The notes: a model not told the origin generated them from the letters alone. A DNA stretch of 64,000 nt from Pedobacter sp. R20-19 (GCF_000708265.2 NZ_JCKI01000001.1:806001-870000); one strand, 5' to 3'. Counted from the stretch's first letter, positions 16,925 through 26,246 are shown. Numbers and translations are program-made.

Positions 16925-17037
16925 CTTTAATCTTTATGCATTAGCCTTAACCTTTTCGCTTTCGGCTTTAATCTTTATGCTTTAGCCCTAACCTTTTCGT
17001 TTTCGGCTTTAACCTTTCCGCTTTAATCTTTATGCTT
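16925..17037. repeat. 41-bp tandem repeat, two full copies and a partial
   Basis: Unit CTTTAATCTTTATGC...CTTTCGG at 16925-16965 and 16966-17006, then a shortened third copy up to the stop of the DUF4920 gene. GCTTT-rich, of the same flavour as 6246-6303. Confidence 0.7.
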
Positions 17038-17505
17038 TTATAACTTATCCAGAATGACTACGCCTTTAGCTTCAAAAGCAAGTTCCTTTTTAGGGTCGGT
17101 TATTTTAGCTACTTCTTCAGGTGATTTTTTAGCGTCTTCAGCATAGTGGCGTAAAGTTTCTACAGAGATGGTTTGTTTTTTCGCTAAACCATCCAGCACT
17201 ACATTTTTACCAACAATATCCATCGGCATAAAAAAGGCATAATCTTTAAAGGTTACCCGCATTGGATCACCATTTGGCATTTCCAAGGTCATCCAACAGC
17301 CCTTTTTCTTGCAAACATCCACCACCTTACCCGTAATTTTCATGTCAGCAGTAGTTTTATTGCCCATTGCTGCTTCCATTTTGGCTGCAGTTTTAACATC
17401 TCCGGGTTTTACCTCTTCTCCAAATTTCTGACCTGTGTATGCCGTTTGCGAAAAACCAGCGATGGCGAACAGACAAAAACATACACTTAAAATGATTTTT
17501 TTCAT
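17038..17505 (-). CDS. DUF4920 domain secreted protein
   Basis: 155 residues with a signal peptide (MKKIILSVCFCLFAIAGFSQ). The body contains GEEVKPGD, a central KITGKVVDVCKKKGCWMTLE block with paired cysteines, and RVTFKDYAFFMP, the hallmark of DUF4920 proteins, which resemble small OB-like periplasmic domains. Function unknown; the CxxxGCWM motif suggests metal or haem binding, which is inference. It is transcribed toward ilvE. Confidence 0.75.
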   Translation of the reverse strand: MKKIILSVCFCLFAIAGFSQTAYTGQKFGEEVKPGDVKTAAKMEAAMGNKTTADMKITGKVVDVCKKKGCWMTLEMPNGDPMRVTFKDYAFFMPMDIVGKNVVLDGLAKKQTISVETLRHYAEDAKKSPEEVAKITDPKKELAFEAKGVVILDKL

Positions 17506-17579
17506 GGGTTATGATTTTAAAGTTTTAATCCAGTTGTTTATCTGATTTAAAGTTATCTAAAATTTAGATAAATTGTGCA

Positions 17580-17720
17580 AACAAAAAAAATCCTCGCTAG
17601 CTATCGCTAACGAGGAAAATCATCCCTATTGTTATAGATCACATCCCATGATGTACAACATATTACCTTAGGCAAACGTGAATCCAAAACAGGGAATGCG
17701 GCAAGGTGATTTTGTAATCA
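17580..17720 (-). ncRNA. Candidate structured small RNA (6S-Flavo-like) with terminator
   Basis: Minus strand. A closing helix pairs AAAATCA (17713-17707) with TGATTTT (17622-17616). An inner helix pairs CGCATTCCC (17700-17692) with GGGATGTG (17647-17640) with one bulge, leaving large internal loops on both sides. The apical part has small hairpins (TTGCC-TAA-GGTAA). Immediately 3' is an 11-bp terminator hairpin, TCCTCGTTAGC/GCTAGCGAGGA, and eight T. A rod with a central bubble plus terminator is the architecture of 6S RNA; Bacteroidota have a 6S-Flavo family of about this size. It could instead be an unrelated sRNA or an extended radA 3' UTR. Confidence 0.45.
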
Positions 17721-17846
17721 TTTGATTTGTAGTGTTTTGATTAATTTTTTAACGTATGCCAAAAATGTGGGTATATTAATGTTGGGGAATTTTATAATCA
17801 ACATGGGGAAAATTTGTTGAACTAATTCCCCCATCATCAGTATCGA

Positions 17847-19223
17847 TCAACCAAAAATCATTTCGAAAACTTCCTCAATTTTGCTTACTGCTTTAATTTC
17901 CAGGTTATATTTAGCAATATCAATTCCTTTCAGGTTATATTTTGAGATATAAATGGTTTCAAATCCTAGTTTATCAGCTTCAGCAATACGTTGTTCAATC
18001 CGGTTTACTGCTCTGATCTCTCCTGATAACCCTACTTCTGCCGCAAAACAATTTTTTGATGAAATGGAAATATCCTGGTGGGAAGAAATAATTGCAATGA
18101 GTACAGCCAAATCAATCGCAGGATCCTCCACACGAATGCCGCCTGCAATATTCAGGAATACATCCTGTGTACTTAACCTGAAACCACAACGTTTTTCCAA
18201 TACAGCCAAAAGCATATTCATTCGTTTGGTATCAAAACCCGTGGCCGATCGTTGCGGTGTGCCATAGGCGGCGGCGCTTACCAGGGCCTGTGTTTCAATT
18301 AACATAGGACGTGCGCCCTCCAGCATAGCAGAAATAGCTATACCACTTAATTCTTCATCACGTTGTGAAAGGAGTATTTCAGAAGGATTGGATACTTCTC
18401 TTAAGCCACTTCCCTGCATTTCATATATCCCAAGTTCAGCAGCGGCTCCAAAACGGTTTTTGATGGATCTCAAAATGCGATAAACATGATGCCTGTCTCC
18501 TTCAAACTGCAAAACCGTGTCAACCATGTGCTCCAGAATTTTTGGTCCGGCAATGGCACCATCTTTAGTAATGTGGCCAATCAGGAAGACAGGCACACCA
18601 GTTTCTTTTGCAAAACGAAGCAATTCTGCCGTACATTCTCTTACCTGCGATACACTTCCCGGCGTGGAATCGATATGAGAAGAATGTAAGGTTTGAATAG
18701 AATCTACCACCAGTATTTCTGGTTCCAGTATTTCAATTTGTTTAAAAATATTTTGAGTAGACGTTTCTGTTAAGATGTAGCAATCTGCGGATGGACTTTC
18801 CTTAATCCTTTCTGCACGCATTTTTATCTGTTGCTCGCTTTCCTCTCCAGAAATATATAAGAGTTTTTTCCCTTTTAAATTTAGTGCCAATTGAAGCATC
18901 AGCGTTGATTTACCAATGCCAGGCTCTCCGCCAATCAACACCAGCGATCCTTCAACTAAACCGCCCCCTAAAACACGATCCAACTCCTTATCTCCAGTTA
19001 AAATTCTTCTTTCAACAGATGACTGGATCTCATCCACCTTACTGGGCTTGCTTAATTTTCTAGAGCTTGTTTCAGTTTTCCAGGTCGGTACAGCTGTGGC
19101 CGTTTTTTCTATAATCTCTTCTACAAGTGTATTCCATTGGCCGCATGATGGACATTTTCCCAACCACTTTGCCGATTCGTAACCACAACTCTGACAGAAA
19201 TATGCTGTTTTTGTTTTTGCCAA
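17847..19223 (-). CDS. radA: DNA repair protein RadA/Sms
   Basis: RecA-related branch-migration helicase for recombination intermediates. 458 residues. N-terminal zinc finger Cys10-x2-Cys13...Cys24-x2-Cys27, Walker A GEPGIGKST (99-107), the RadA-specific KNRFG (255-259), and a C-terminal Lon-protease-like domain (DPAIDLAVLIAIISS; FAAEVGLSGEIRAV). All family landmarks are present. It is divergent from hflX. The 3' gap to the DUF4920 gene holds the structured RNA candidate. Confidence 0.97.
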   Translation of the reverse strand: MAKTKTAYFCQSCGYESAKWLGKCPSCGQWNTLVEEIIEKTATAVPTWKTETSSRKLSKPSKVDEIQSSVERRILTGDKELDRVLGGGLVEGSLVLIGGEPGIGKSTLMLQLALNLKGKKLLYISGEESEQQIKMRAERIKESPSADCYILTETSTQNIFKQIEILEPEILVVDSIQTLHSSHIDSTPGSVSQVRECTAELLRFAKETGVPVFLIGHITKDGAIAGPKILEHMVDTVLQFEGDRHHVYRILRSIKNRFGAAAELGIYEMQGSGLREVSNPSEILLSQRDEELSGIAISAMLEGARPMLIETQALVSAAAYGTPQRSATGFDTKRMNMLLAVLEKRCGFRLSTQDVFLNIAGGIRVEDPAIDLAVLIAIISSHQDISISSKNCFAAEVGLSGEIRAVNRIEQRIAEADKLGFETIYISKYNLKGIDIAKYNLEIKAVSKIEEVFEMIFG

Positions 19224-19479
19224 TTGATTTCAGTTTTAAAATACGAATTTAACCTTTAGTGCTTGATTGTGTTTTTATTTTTATAAACATTTAGCAATAG
19301 TAAGTTTGCCAGGTATTATTAAATGTAAACCTTAAGTAAGAATTCACTCGTTCCTGTTAATTCTGTTCTCCATTTGCTGCAGTAAAAGGTAAATCATTTC
19401 AAAAGGAAACATTCCAGTCACCTAATAGGTTGTAAATGAAATTACAAGTTTGCAAAATTTGTATCTTTGTACATATTAC

Positions 19480-20667
19480 ATGGGAAAACAAAAATTTTAT
19501 GATACTGCGATAAAGCAGGAACGGGCCATATTGGTTGGTGTAATTACGCCAGGCGAAAAAGAAGAACAAACGAGAGAATATTTGGATGAATTGGCCTTTT
19601 TGGTTGAAACAGCTGGTGGCGTGGTGGAAAAGAATTTCACCCAAAAGATGTTAAAGCCGGAGCGTGCTACTTTTGTGGGTACAGGAAAGCTGGAAGAAAT
19701 TAAAGCATATGTAAAATCGGAAGAGATTGATACCGTGGTGTTTGATGATGAATTATCGCCATCACAACTGCGGAACATCGATCGTGAACTTGGCGTAAAA
19801 GTATTGGATCGCAGTAACCTGATTCTCGATATTTTTGCAGGCAGAGCCCAAACTGCACAGGCTAAAACACAGGTTGAACTGGCACAGCTGCAATATGTTT
19901 TGCCTCGGCTAACAGGTATGTGGACTCACCTTGAACGCCAGAAAGGTGGTATTGGGATGCGTGGACCAGGTGAAACGCAGATAGAAAGTGATAGAAGGAT
20001 CATCTTAAATAAAATCTCATTACTTAAAGAACGTTTGCGATTAATTGATAAACAAAATGAAACGCAACGTAAAAACCGTGGGCAGCTCATTCGCGTGGCT
20101 TTAGTGGGTTATACCAACGTAGGTAAATCAACCATCATGAATATGCTGTCTAAATCCGAAGTATTTGCAGAAAATAAACTTTTCGCAACGCTGGATACTA
20201 CAGTTCGAAAGGTGGTGATTGAAAACCTCCCATTTCTGTTATCTGATACGGTTGGTTTTATCAGGAAACTGCCTCACCACCTGGTTGAGTGTTTTAAATC
20301 TACGCTGGATGAGGTACGGGAAGCTGATATTTTAATTCATGTGGTGGATGTTTCGCATCCTAACTTCGAAGATCAGATTCACATTGTGAATGAAACTTTA
20401 AAAGATATTGGCGCCATTGACAAAGACATGATCCTGGTTTTTAATAAAATTGATGCTTATGTATCACCAGAAACTGAAGGAGATGATGACGATGGTAAAT
20501 TAAGTCTGGAAGATTTTAAGAAAAGTTGGATGAGCCATGGTAAGGCACCAGTTTTGTTTATTTCGGCAACAGAGAAAGAGAATATAGAAGAGTTTAAAAC
20601 TTTATTGTACGACAAGGTAAAGGCTGCGCATACTGCGAGATACCCGTATGATAATTTACTTTATTAA
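19480..20667 (+). CDS. hflX: Ribosome-associated GTPase HflX
   Basis: 395 residues from ATG 19480 (an in-frame ATG 30 bp earlier lies inside the probable promoter; TATCTTTG at 19462-19469 matches a -7 box). The N-terminal HflX domain has FVGTGKLEEIKAYV and VVFDDELSPSQLRNIDRELGVKV; the linker has KGGIGMRGPGETQIESDRR; the G domain has GYTNVGKST (G1), DTVGFIRKLPHHLV (G3) and NKID (G4). HflX splits stalled 70S ribosomes after stress. Followed 11 bp later by rbfA, so the pair forms a ribosome-maintenance operon. Confidence 0.96.
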   Translation: MGKQKFYDTAIKQERAILVGVITPGEKEEQTREYLDELAFLVETAGGVVEKNFTQKMLKPERATFVGTGKLEEIKAYVKSEEIDTVVFDDELSPSQLRNIDRELGVKVLDRSNLILDIFAGRAQTAQAKTQVELAQLQYVLPRLTGMWTHLERQKGGIGMRGPGETQIESDRRIILNKISLLKERLRLIDKQNETQRKNRGQLIRVALVGYTNVGKSTIMNMLSKSEVFAENKLFATLDTTVRKVVIENLPFLLSDTVGFIRKLPHHLVECFKSTLDEVREADILIHVVDVSHPNFEDQIHIVNETLKDIGAIDKDMILVFNKIDAYVSPETEGDDDDGKLSLEDFKKSWMSHGKAPVLFISATEKENIEEFKTLLYDKVKAAHTARYPYDNLLY

Positions 20668-20678
20668 TTACAGAAGAT

Positions 20679-21056
20679 ATGGAAAGTAAACGTCAGCAAA
20701 AATTTGCAGGAGTACTACAGGAAGAATTGGCACAGGTTTTTCAACGTGAGGGTGGCTCGTTTTTGCCCAATACATTGGTAACCATTACCCGTGTGCGGGT
20801 ATCGCCAGATTTAGCTGTGGCGAAGGTATATCTGAGTTTTTTTAATACCAGTAACACAACATTATCAATCAATACAGTTAATGCACATGCCGGCGAGATC
20901 CGGTATAAATTAGGTGCCAGAATCCGTCATCAGGTAAGGGTGGTTCCTGAACTTACTTTTTTTGTGGATGATACCAATGAATATGTTGAGCGCATGGATC
21001 ATCTTTTTGAAAAAATAGCAAAAGAACCAAGGCAACCAGATGAGGAAGCTGAGTAA
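20679..21056 (+). CDS. rbfA: Ribosome-binding factor A
   Basis: KH-fold 30S maturation factor needed for 16S 5' end processing. 125 residues with ESKRQQKFAGVLQEELAQVFQRE at the N-terminus (family pattern RxxRVxxxIxxELxxI), TRVRVSPDLAVAKVYLSFF, and LGARIRHQVRVVPELTFFVDD near the C-terminus. Second gene after hflX; ends at a hairpin terminator. Confidence 0.95.
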   Translation: MESKRQQKFAGVLQEELAQVFQREGGSFLPNTLVTITRVRVSPDLAVAKVYLSFFNTSNTTLSINTVNAHAGEIRYKLGARIRHQVRVVPELTFFVDDTNEYVERMDHLFEKIAKEPRQPDEEAE

Positions 21057-21092
21057 GCTACAATGAGGCAATTGCTGATTGAATAGCGTTTT

Positions 21093-21129
21093 ACACCCGC
21101 ATGGTAGACATACCTGCGGGTTGTTTTTT
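21093..21129 (+). terminator. Terminator of hflX-rbfA
   Basis: ACCCGCA...TGCGGGT stem with inner GGTA/TACC, followed by a T-rich stretch. Confidence 0.85.
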
Positions 21130-21221
21130 GTACGGAAAGACCGCTTGATTAGTCATCTGTTTATCGTTTAAAAAGCCAATCAAAAAGACTCGAATCCATC
21201 ACATAATTATTTTAACATAAA

Positions 21222-21929
21222 ATGAAAACTTTTGAACAGGTTATTAAGGCGAATGCGTCACTGATAGAAAAGGTTGTTGATTTTGACGAAAATACAGATC
21301 TGCTTTTGCCATTGGATTTTACAGCGGCGAATACTGAACTTACAACTGAAACTTTAGCAGATACTGATTTGTTCTCTAAATGGGTAGATTGGCAACTTTT
21401 AAAACATAACGCACGATATGGAATTGGTGGTTATAATGAACACCGAACCATTTATACCCGTAGTGCTCATTTTGATACGGAAGAAGAGCCACGAAGATTG
21501 CATTTAGGTGTAGATATTTGGGGCCCTGCAGGAACCGGGATTTATAATTTCTATGATGCAACTGTTCATAGCTTCGCCGACAACAATCACTTTGGAGATT
21601 ATGGCGCCACCATTATCCTCCAATATGAAATAGAAGGTTTTACATTTCATGTGCTATACGGACATTTAAGTCTGGAGTCTTTAAATGGATTAAAGGAAGG
21701 GGATTTTATTCCTGCCAAAGCAGAATTTGCCGCATTCGGTGATAAAGAAGAGAATGGAAACTGGCCGCCACATTTGCACTTTCAGGTTATTTTAGATATG
21801 GGCAATTTAATGGGAGATTATCCTGGTGTATGTAAGTTTAGCCAGCGAGATCAATACCTGGCAAACTGCCCTGATCCAAATATCATATTGACTCATCATT
21901 TGAAAATGCCCGATAACATGAAGACTTAA
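21222..21929 (+). CDS. M23 (LytM)-type peptidase domain protein without signal peptide
   Basis: 235 residues. The M23 zinc site is visible as HLGVD (His94, Asp98), YGHLS (His148) and PPHLHFQ (His184, His186). M23 enzymes usually cut peptidoglycan cross-links outside the cell, but this protein begins MKTFEQVIKANASLIEKVVDF with no signal peptide or membrane segment, so either it acts in the cytoplasm, leaves by another route, or has another substrate. The N-terminal 90 residues have no feature I recognise. It starts 166 bp after the rbfA terminator. Confidence 0.8.
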   Translation: MKTFEQVIKANASLIEKVVDFDENTDLLLPLDFTAANTELTTETLADTDLFSKWVDWQLLKHNARYGIGGYNEHRTIYTRSAHFDTEEEPRRLHLGVDIWGPAGTGIYNFYDATVHSFADNNHFGDYGATIILQYEIEGFTFHVLYGHLSLESLNGLKEGDFIPAKAEFAAFGDKEENGNWPPHLHFQVILDMGNLMGDYPGVCKFSQRDQYLANCPDPNIILTHHLKMPDNMKT

Positions 21930-21962
21930 TCGCTGAAGTTATTTTTTACGTAAATTAAGAAT

Positions 21963-22616
21963 ATGAAAGTGTTTATTACGAGTTGCTTTATTTTTGCCAG
22001 TGCATTTGTATCTGCCCAGGTTCAGTTCCAAGCAGGAAAGGGAAGCATTGCTGATTTTTTAAGACAGCATACCATCTATCCATCTTTTTCTAGAGCGAAT
22101 TGTATTCAGGGAACGGTTAATGTGAGCTTTAAATTAAATGAGCAAGGAAAAATTTACTTTTCTAAAATTACTAAAGGTATTTTAACGGATTTGGATGATG
22201 AAGCCCTTAGGCTGGTGCGCTTAAGCAGTGGAAAATGGCAAGTGCCTTCAGGCTATGATACTACAACCGCCGTTGTTATTCCGGTAAATTTTAAGCTGGA
22301 AGGATACCAGTGCGAAGGAAAATCCAAATCGGCAATGCAAGCAGCCATCAGGGTTTACCAATCAGAAGAAGCATTAACCAATTCCGTGATCAATTTCTAT
22401 AAAAATATAGATCAGGCAAAGCCCGGACAGGAGGCTCAGTTTATAGCGATTAAAAAGCAATTGGGTATTGATGATGAGTACCTGAACTCAAGGATAGAAA
22501 CTGGACTCAAAAAAATTAAGCAGGGTGATAATCAAGGTGCCTGTGAGGATTTTTCTTTTGTTAAAAATATGGGAAGCACTCTGGCAGATGTTTATCTTTC
22601 GAAATATTGTAAATAA
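21963..22616 (+). CDS. Secreted protein with TonB C-terminal domain
   Basis: 217 residues with a signal peptide (ending AFVSAQ). Residues ~40-115 match the TonB C-terminal fold: CIQGTVNVSFKLNEQGKI, ITKGILTDLDDEALRLVR and VVIPVNFKLEG. There is no transmembrane anchor or proline-rich linker, so it is not a classic energy transducer; a periplasmic adaptor is more likely. The C-terminal ~100 residues are helical (SAMQAAIRVYQSEEAL, KIKQGDNQGACEDF, TPR-like). Its stop codon is directly followed by the ATG of the next gene (TAAATG). Confidence 0.75.
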   Translation: MKVFITSCFIFASAFVSAQVQFQAGKGSIADFLRQHTIYPSFSRANCIQGTVNVSFKLNEQGKIYFSKITKGILTDLDDEALRLVRLSSGKWQVPSGYDTTTAVVIPVNFKLEGYQCEGKSKSAMQAAIRVYQSEEALTNSVINFYKNIDQAKPGQEAQFIAIKKQLGIDDEYLNSRIETGLKKIKQGDNQGACEDFSFVKNMGSTLADVYLSKYCK

Positions 22617-23006
22617 ATGAAAAATACGGCCCGCTTTTTTGCCATTCTGGATATCATCAGCATCATTTTATTGGCTAAACAATTCTGGGGAATTATTACG
22701 CATATAAATGAAATTCCTGATCAGCTGGTTTCGCAATTAAAAGTATGGTTAACCCTTTTTTTGTTTGTACTGCTTTTTGTTTCAGCAATTGGTTTACTTT
22801 TATTCCGGAAATTCGGCTTTATCGCTTATTATGTTCAGTTTCCTTTTCGATTAATCATCTGGATTTTTTCTATTGGTTTTATCACCTATTTACCAGAGTT
22901 GCTGAACCTAAGTGAGGTTTGGTTTAATATTCTTTTTCGGGTGTGCTTTATTGCTGAGTTCTTTAGACTGTATTTTACGATTCAGACCCATAGAAGATAT
23001 TCTTAA
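22617..23006 (+). CDS. Small integral membrane protein, unknown function
   Basis: 129 residues, mostly hydrophobic, with about four predicted membrane segments (around 8-25, 42-63, 75-92 and 96-120). No family recognised. It begins immediately after the stop of the TonB-C gene, so the two are almost certainly co-transcribed. The first Met is the only good start. Confidence 0.65.
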   Translation: MKNTARFFAILDIISIILLAKQFWGIITHINEIPDQLVSQLKVWLTLFLFVLLFVSAIGLLLFRKFGFIAYYVQFPFRLIIWIFSIGFITYLPELLNLSEVWFNILFRVCFIAEFFRLYFTIQTHRRYS

Positions 23007-23193
23007 AAGCATAATTGAGCGATACAGGGATTTCTAAAGTAGAAGCATAGAAGTATTTCCAGCAGATTACAGAGATCTGGAAGGCTAAAATGTCATTAAT
23101 TTTAGCACAAATCAGAACAGAGTAGACCGGATTAGGTTTCCCCTATTCCCTACTATCCATTCTCTATTTTCCGTTCATTAGAACCCCTGAAGG

Positions 23194-24048
23194 CTACAAA
23201 ATTACCGTTACCGAGGCAGGTAAAATTTTTGCTGTGACTTCGTTTACTTTACCTATATATTCTCCATCTACCTGGAAATGTGCCTTGTGTTTGGAAGATA
23301 TTTTTACCTGTGAAGTTTGAAAAACTTCTATTTTTTTGGGGTTAAATGGAAGTTTAGTCAGCCAGATTTTTAGAATTTCGAGATAGGAATAATCTTTAAC
23401 CACAACAATCTCAAATAATTCATCATTCAGTTTTCCGTCTGGGTTTATTTTAAGTCCCGTACCATACATGGTAGCATTGGCGATGGCTACCATTGCAGCA
23501 GCTGATTTAATCGTTTCACCCTTAATGTTTAATTCTATTTGCATGCGTTTATGGCTCCATAAGGCATGCCAGGTAGCTTTAGCATAGCCCCACATACCGC
23601 GTTCAGGCATGGCATCGAATTTTTTAACCAGATAAGCGTTAAAGCCCAGGTCTGAAAGGTGAATACATAATTCATCATTAAGCTTAACAGCATGAATTTT
23701 ATGGGGTTCTCCACTTATCACTAAATCAAGAGCTTGTTCTATATCTGTTGGAATACCCAATTCTTTAGCCATTCCGTTTGCAGATCCGGCAGGGATAATT
23801 CCTATTGGAATATCGGTATTGAGCAAGCACTCTGCCACCAGTTTTAAGGTTCCGTCTCCACCAACAGCCACCACGCGGTCTGCCTTCTCCTGATCAATTT
23901 TTTCTTTAATTTTTTGTAGTGAACAGTCTTTAGAAAGTTCAAATAATTCAAAGTGAACATCCTTCGAAGAAAAATGTGAAGAAATTACTTCCTTTAAATT
24001 GAGATCGTGGCTGCCAGAGCCTGGATTTATAATAAATAGTAATTTCAT
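23194..24048 (-). CDS. Diacylglycerol/lipid kinase family protein (YegS/DagK type)
   Basis: 284 residues. NAD/diacylglycerol-kinase fold with FIINPGSGS at 5-13, the catalytic VAVGGDGTLK (60-69) and PAGSANGMAKELGIP (around 85-99). These soluble or membrane-associated kinases phosphorylate diacylglycerol, sphingosine or related lipids; the substrate here is unknown. It is divergent from an App1-type phosphatidate phosphatase gene across a ~59-bp region: a kinase and a phosphatase of the same lipid class facing each other, which suggests linked phospholipid turnover (inference). Confidence 0.88.
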   Translation of the reverse strand: MKLLFIINPGSGSHDLNLKEVISSHFSSKDVHFELFELSKDCSLQKIKEKIDQEKADRVVAVGGDGTLKLVAECLLNTDIPIGIIPAGSANGMAKELGIPTDIEQALDLVISGEPHKIHAVKLNDELCIHLSDLGFNAYLVKKFDAMPERGMWGYAKATWHALWSHKRMQIELNIKGETIKSAAAMVAIANATMYGTGLKINPDGKLNDELFEIVVVKDYSYLEILKIWLTKLPFNPKKIEVFQTSQVKISSKHKAHFQVDGEYIGKVNEVTAKILPASVTVIL

Positions 24049-24107
24049 GTGCTTAACCTAGTGGCTTACAACACAAACAACTTTTGTTAAACTCTGTTTT
24101 AATATCA

Positions 24108-25082
24108 ATGAATAAATCTGTAAGTGTAAAAGTGTATCATGGTTATGGCCACAAGCATAACCTTGTTGTTTATGGCCATGTATTTAAACGTAAAGCAAAA
24201 AGCAAGCAGGTTTACAGCAATAATATTTTTGTAAACATCATACATCTTTTAAAGCTTTTTATATTGAAGCCTTATCCATTGGTAAAGGTGAGATTACATT
24301 TCTTTGGACAAACTGTTTATCAGAATACTGAACAGGATGGTTTCTTTAAGTTTGAGTGGGAAGCAGTTGGAGATGTTCAGGCAGGCTGGCATACTGTTCA
24401 TGTGGAAGCCGTTGACGAGCATAATCAGGTTTTAAATGCTTGCGAGGGAAAGGTGTATGTGCCGCACATTACACAATATGCATTTATCTCAGATGTGGAT
24501 GATACCGTGATGATTTCTCATTCTGCAACCATTGGCAGGCGGCTTCGGGAGCTTTTTATTAAAAATCCACATACCCGGAAAACATTTCCTGATGCGGCAA
24601 GCCACTACCAGCAACTGGCTCTGTCACATACGGAAAAAAATCAGCCTAATCCCTTTTTTTATGTCAGTAGCAGTGAATGGAATTTGTACGACTACCTGGT
24701 AGAAACCTTTCGCTATAATCAACTGCCTGATGGCGCTTTCTTGCTTAATACCCTAAAACGATGGAGCGATTTAATTAAAACCGGTAAAACTGGTCATGAA
24801 GGGAAATTGTTAAGGGTAATGCGGATTCTTGATGCCTTCCCAAACCAGAAATTTATTTTCTTCGGTGATAACTCACAGCAGGATCCTGAAATTTATACCC
24901 AGATTGTAGAAAGGTATCCTAAAAATATTGAAGCTGTTTACATCCGGAATATTAGGCCTGAACGAAAAATAGACACGGAAGCATTAATGCAAAAAATTCA
25001 GGCACAACACGTGCATGCCTGTTTGTTTAGAACCAGTAATGAGGCTATCGAGCATTCCAAATCGATTGGCCTTATTCAATAA
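24108..25082 (+). CDS. App1-type phosphatidate phosphatase (DUF2183)
   Basis: 324 residues from ATG 24108. The HAD-like catalytic motif ISDVDDT lies at about 127-133, followed by FFYVSSSEWNLYDYL, GKLLRVMRILDAFPNQKFIFFGDNSQQDPEIY and YPKNIEAVYIRNI, all characteristic of the yeast App1 catalytic domain (PF09949). The N-terminal third is a beta domain (GHVFKRKA; TVYQNTEQDGFFKFEW). It would dephosphorylate phosphatidate or a related lipid phosphate. No signal peptide. An earlier in-frame ATG at 24084 is less likely. Confidence 0.88.
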   Translation: MNKSVSVKVYHGYGHKHNLVVYGHVFKRKAKSKQVYSNNIFVNIIHLLKLFILKPYPLVKVRLHFFGQTVYQNTEQDGFFKFEWEAVGDVQAGWHTVHVEAVDEHNQVLNACEGKVYVPHITQYAFISDVDDTVMISHSATIGRRLRELFIKNPHTRKTFPDAASHYQQLALSHTEKNQPNPFFYVSSSEWNLYDYLVETFRYNQLPDGAFLLNTLKRWSDLIKTGKTGHEGKLLRVMRILDAFPNQKFIFFGDNSQQDPEIYTQIVERYPKNIEAVYIRNIRPERKIDTEALMQKIQAQHVHACLFRTSNEAIEHSKSIGLIQ

Positions 25083-25132
25083 ATTTGAGTGATTTATCTA
25101 CCGGGCAGTTTTATTTTTCTATGAAAAGGTTT

Positions 25133-25501
25133 TTAAGAAATTGATTTTCCAAATGGTGTAAATGCCAGGTTCATCAATTTAAAGTGTTGCCTGCCAAAAG
25201 GAATACCCACAATGGTGATGCACAATAAGATTCCGAAAAATAAATGAGTTAAGGCAATCCAAAAGCCGCCACATACTAACCAAAGTATATTCATTATGGT
25301 TGATAAGCAGCCGGTGTTGGAGGATGTATCGGTTATTTTAACGCCGAAAGGTGCCAGGCCAACAATAGCAAATTTAAAACACTGTATGCCAAATGGAATG
25401 CCCACAATGGTTAAGCACAGAATTAAACCTCCAATAATATACTCGAAGAAGATAAAAAGCCCGCCAAAAATAATCCAGATGATATTGCCTAAAAAGTTCA
25501 T
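25133..25501 (-). CDS. YccF-family inner membrane protein
   Basis: 122 residues. Two tandem copies of the YccF domain: ILCLTIVGIPFGIQCFKFA in the first half and LLCITIVGIPFGRQHFKL in the second, with four membrane segments. Both PFG signatures are kept. Function not known; the E. coli homologue is an inner-membrane protein. It is convergent with the App1 gene (~50 bp). Confidence 0.88.
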   Translation of the reverse strand: MNFLGNIIWIIFGGLFIFFEYIIGGLILCLTIVGIPFGIQCFKFAIVGLAPFGVKITDTSSNTGCLSTIMNILWLVCGGFWIALTHLFFGILLCITIVGIPFGRQHFKLMNLAFTPFGKSIS

Positions 25502-25621
25502 TTTCTATTTTTTTAGTTAAGATTATTTTGCTGTATAAATGTTACATTTTGAATGTTGATTCTGCTTTTTTTATGATTTGATTGTGTTTAATTTAAGGCC
25601 ACACACAAAAGAAAAAAGGTT

Positions 25622-25966
25622 ATGAAAAAAGTAATGATTTTGGCCACACTGATGGCTGGCTTTGCGCTATCCATTGTTAAAGCACAAACTGTAAATGGAG
25701 TTAGGCTAACAGAAATAAAAGCTGATTATATCCAGGTTAAGCAGATAAAACGCACGTTTTCAGATAAGGTTTTTATATCATTAGAATATGGGCAGAATGT
25801 ACCGTATTTGGTAGATAGCTATATCAAAGATGATAATGGCAATAAAATGGAATTTGATTCTGCATTAGATTTTGTGAATAAATCGAAATCTTATGGTTAC
25901 GAGCTTTTTCAGGTTTTCACGGAAGGTGAGGATAATCGCGCTGTATATTTATTGAAAAGGAAATAA
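25622..25966 (+). CDS. Small secreted protein, unknown function
   Basis: 114 residues with a signal peptide (MKKVMILATLMAGFALSIVKAQ). The mature part is about 92 residues of alternating strand-like segments (YIQVKQIKR; VFISLEYGQ) with a central DDNGNKMEFDSALDFVNKSKSYGY block. No recognised domain. Purine-rich sequence (AAAGAAAAAAGG) precedes the ATG. A lone gene. Confidence 0.7.
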   Translation: MKKVMILATLMAGFALSIVKAQTVNGVRLTEIKADYIQVKQIKRTFSDKVFISLEYGQNVPYLVDSYIKDDNGNKMEFDSALDFVNKSKSYGYELFQVFTEGEDNRAVYLLKRK

Positions 25967-26063
25967 ACCTATAGGCAAAATAGTTATTTATATTATACCA
26001 TGATAAGGTGAATTCTTAGCCTAATATAGAGGGTTAATTAATCTTTAGTTGGCTGTTCTATTT

Positions 26064-26125
26064 TCGGTCGGTGAGACACCGACCGATAGGTGAAGATTTG
26101 TCATGTTGAGCTTGTCGAAACACCA
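26064..26125. repeat. Interspersed hairpin repeat
   Basis: Perfect 10-bp inverted repeat TCGGTCGGTG-AGA-CACCGACCGA (26064-26086), followed by TGTCATGTTGAGCTTGTCGAAAC. In the 280-bp gap after the small secreted protein; no T run on either side, so it is a repeat and not a terminator. Confidence 0.6.
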
Positions 26126-26246
26126 TTAAGATATTTTTTTATTTTATGGTTGGTGTTTTCACCAAAACTGTATGGACAAGCTTTATCCCATTGGAAATCA
26201 ATTATTTTAATTTCGATCAGTGTTATGCCAACTGATAAGTGAAAAA

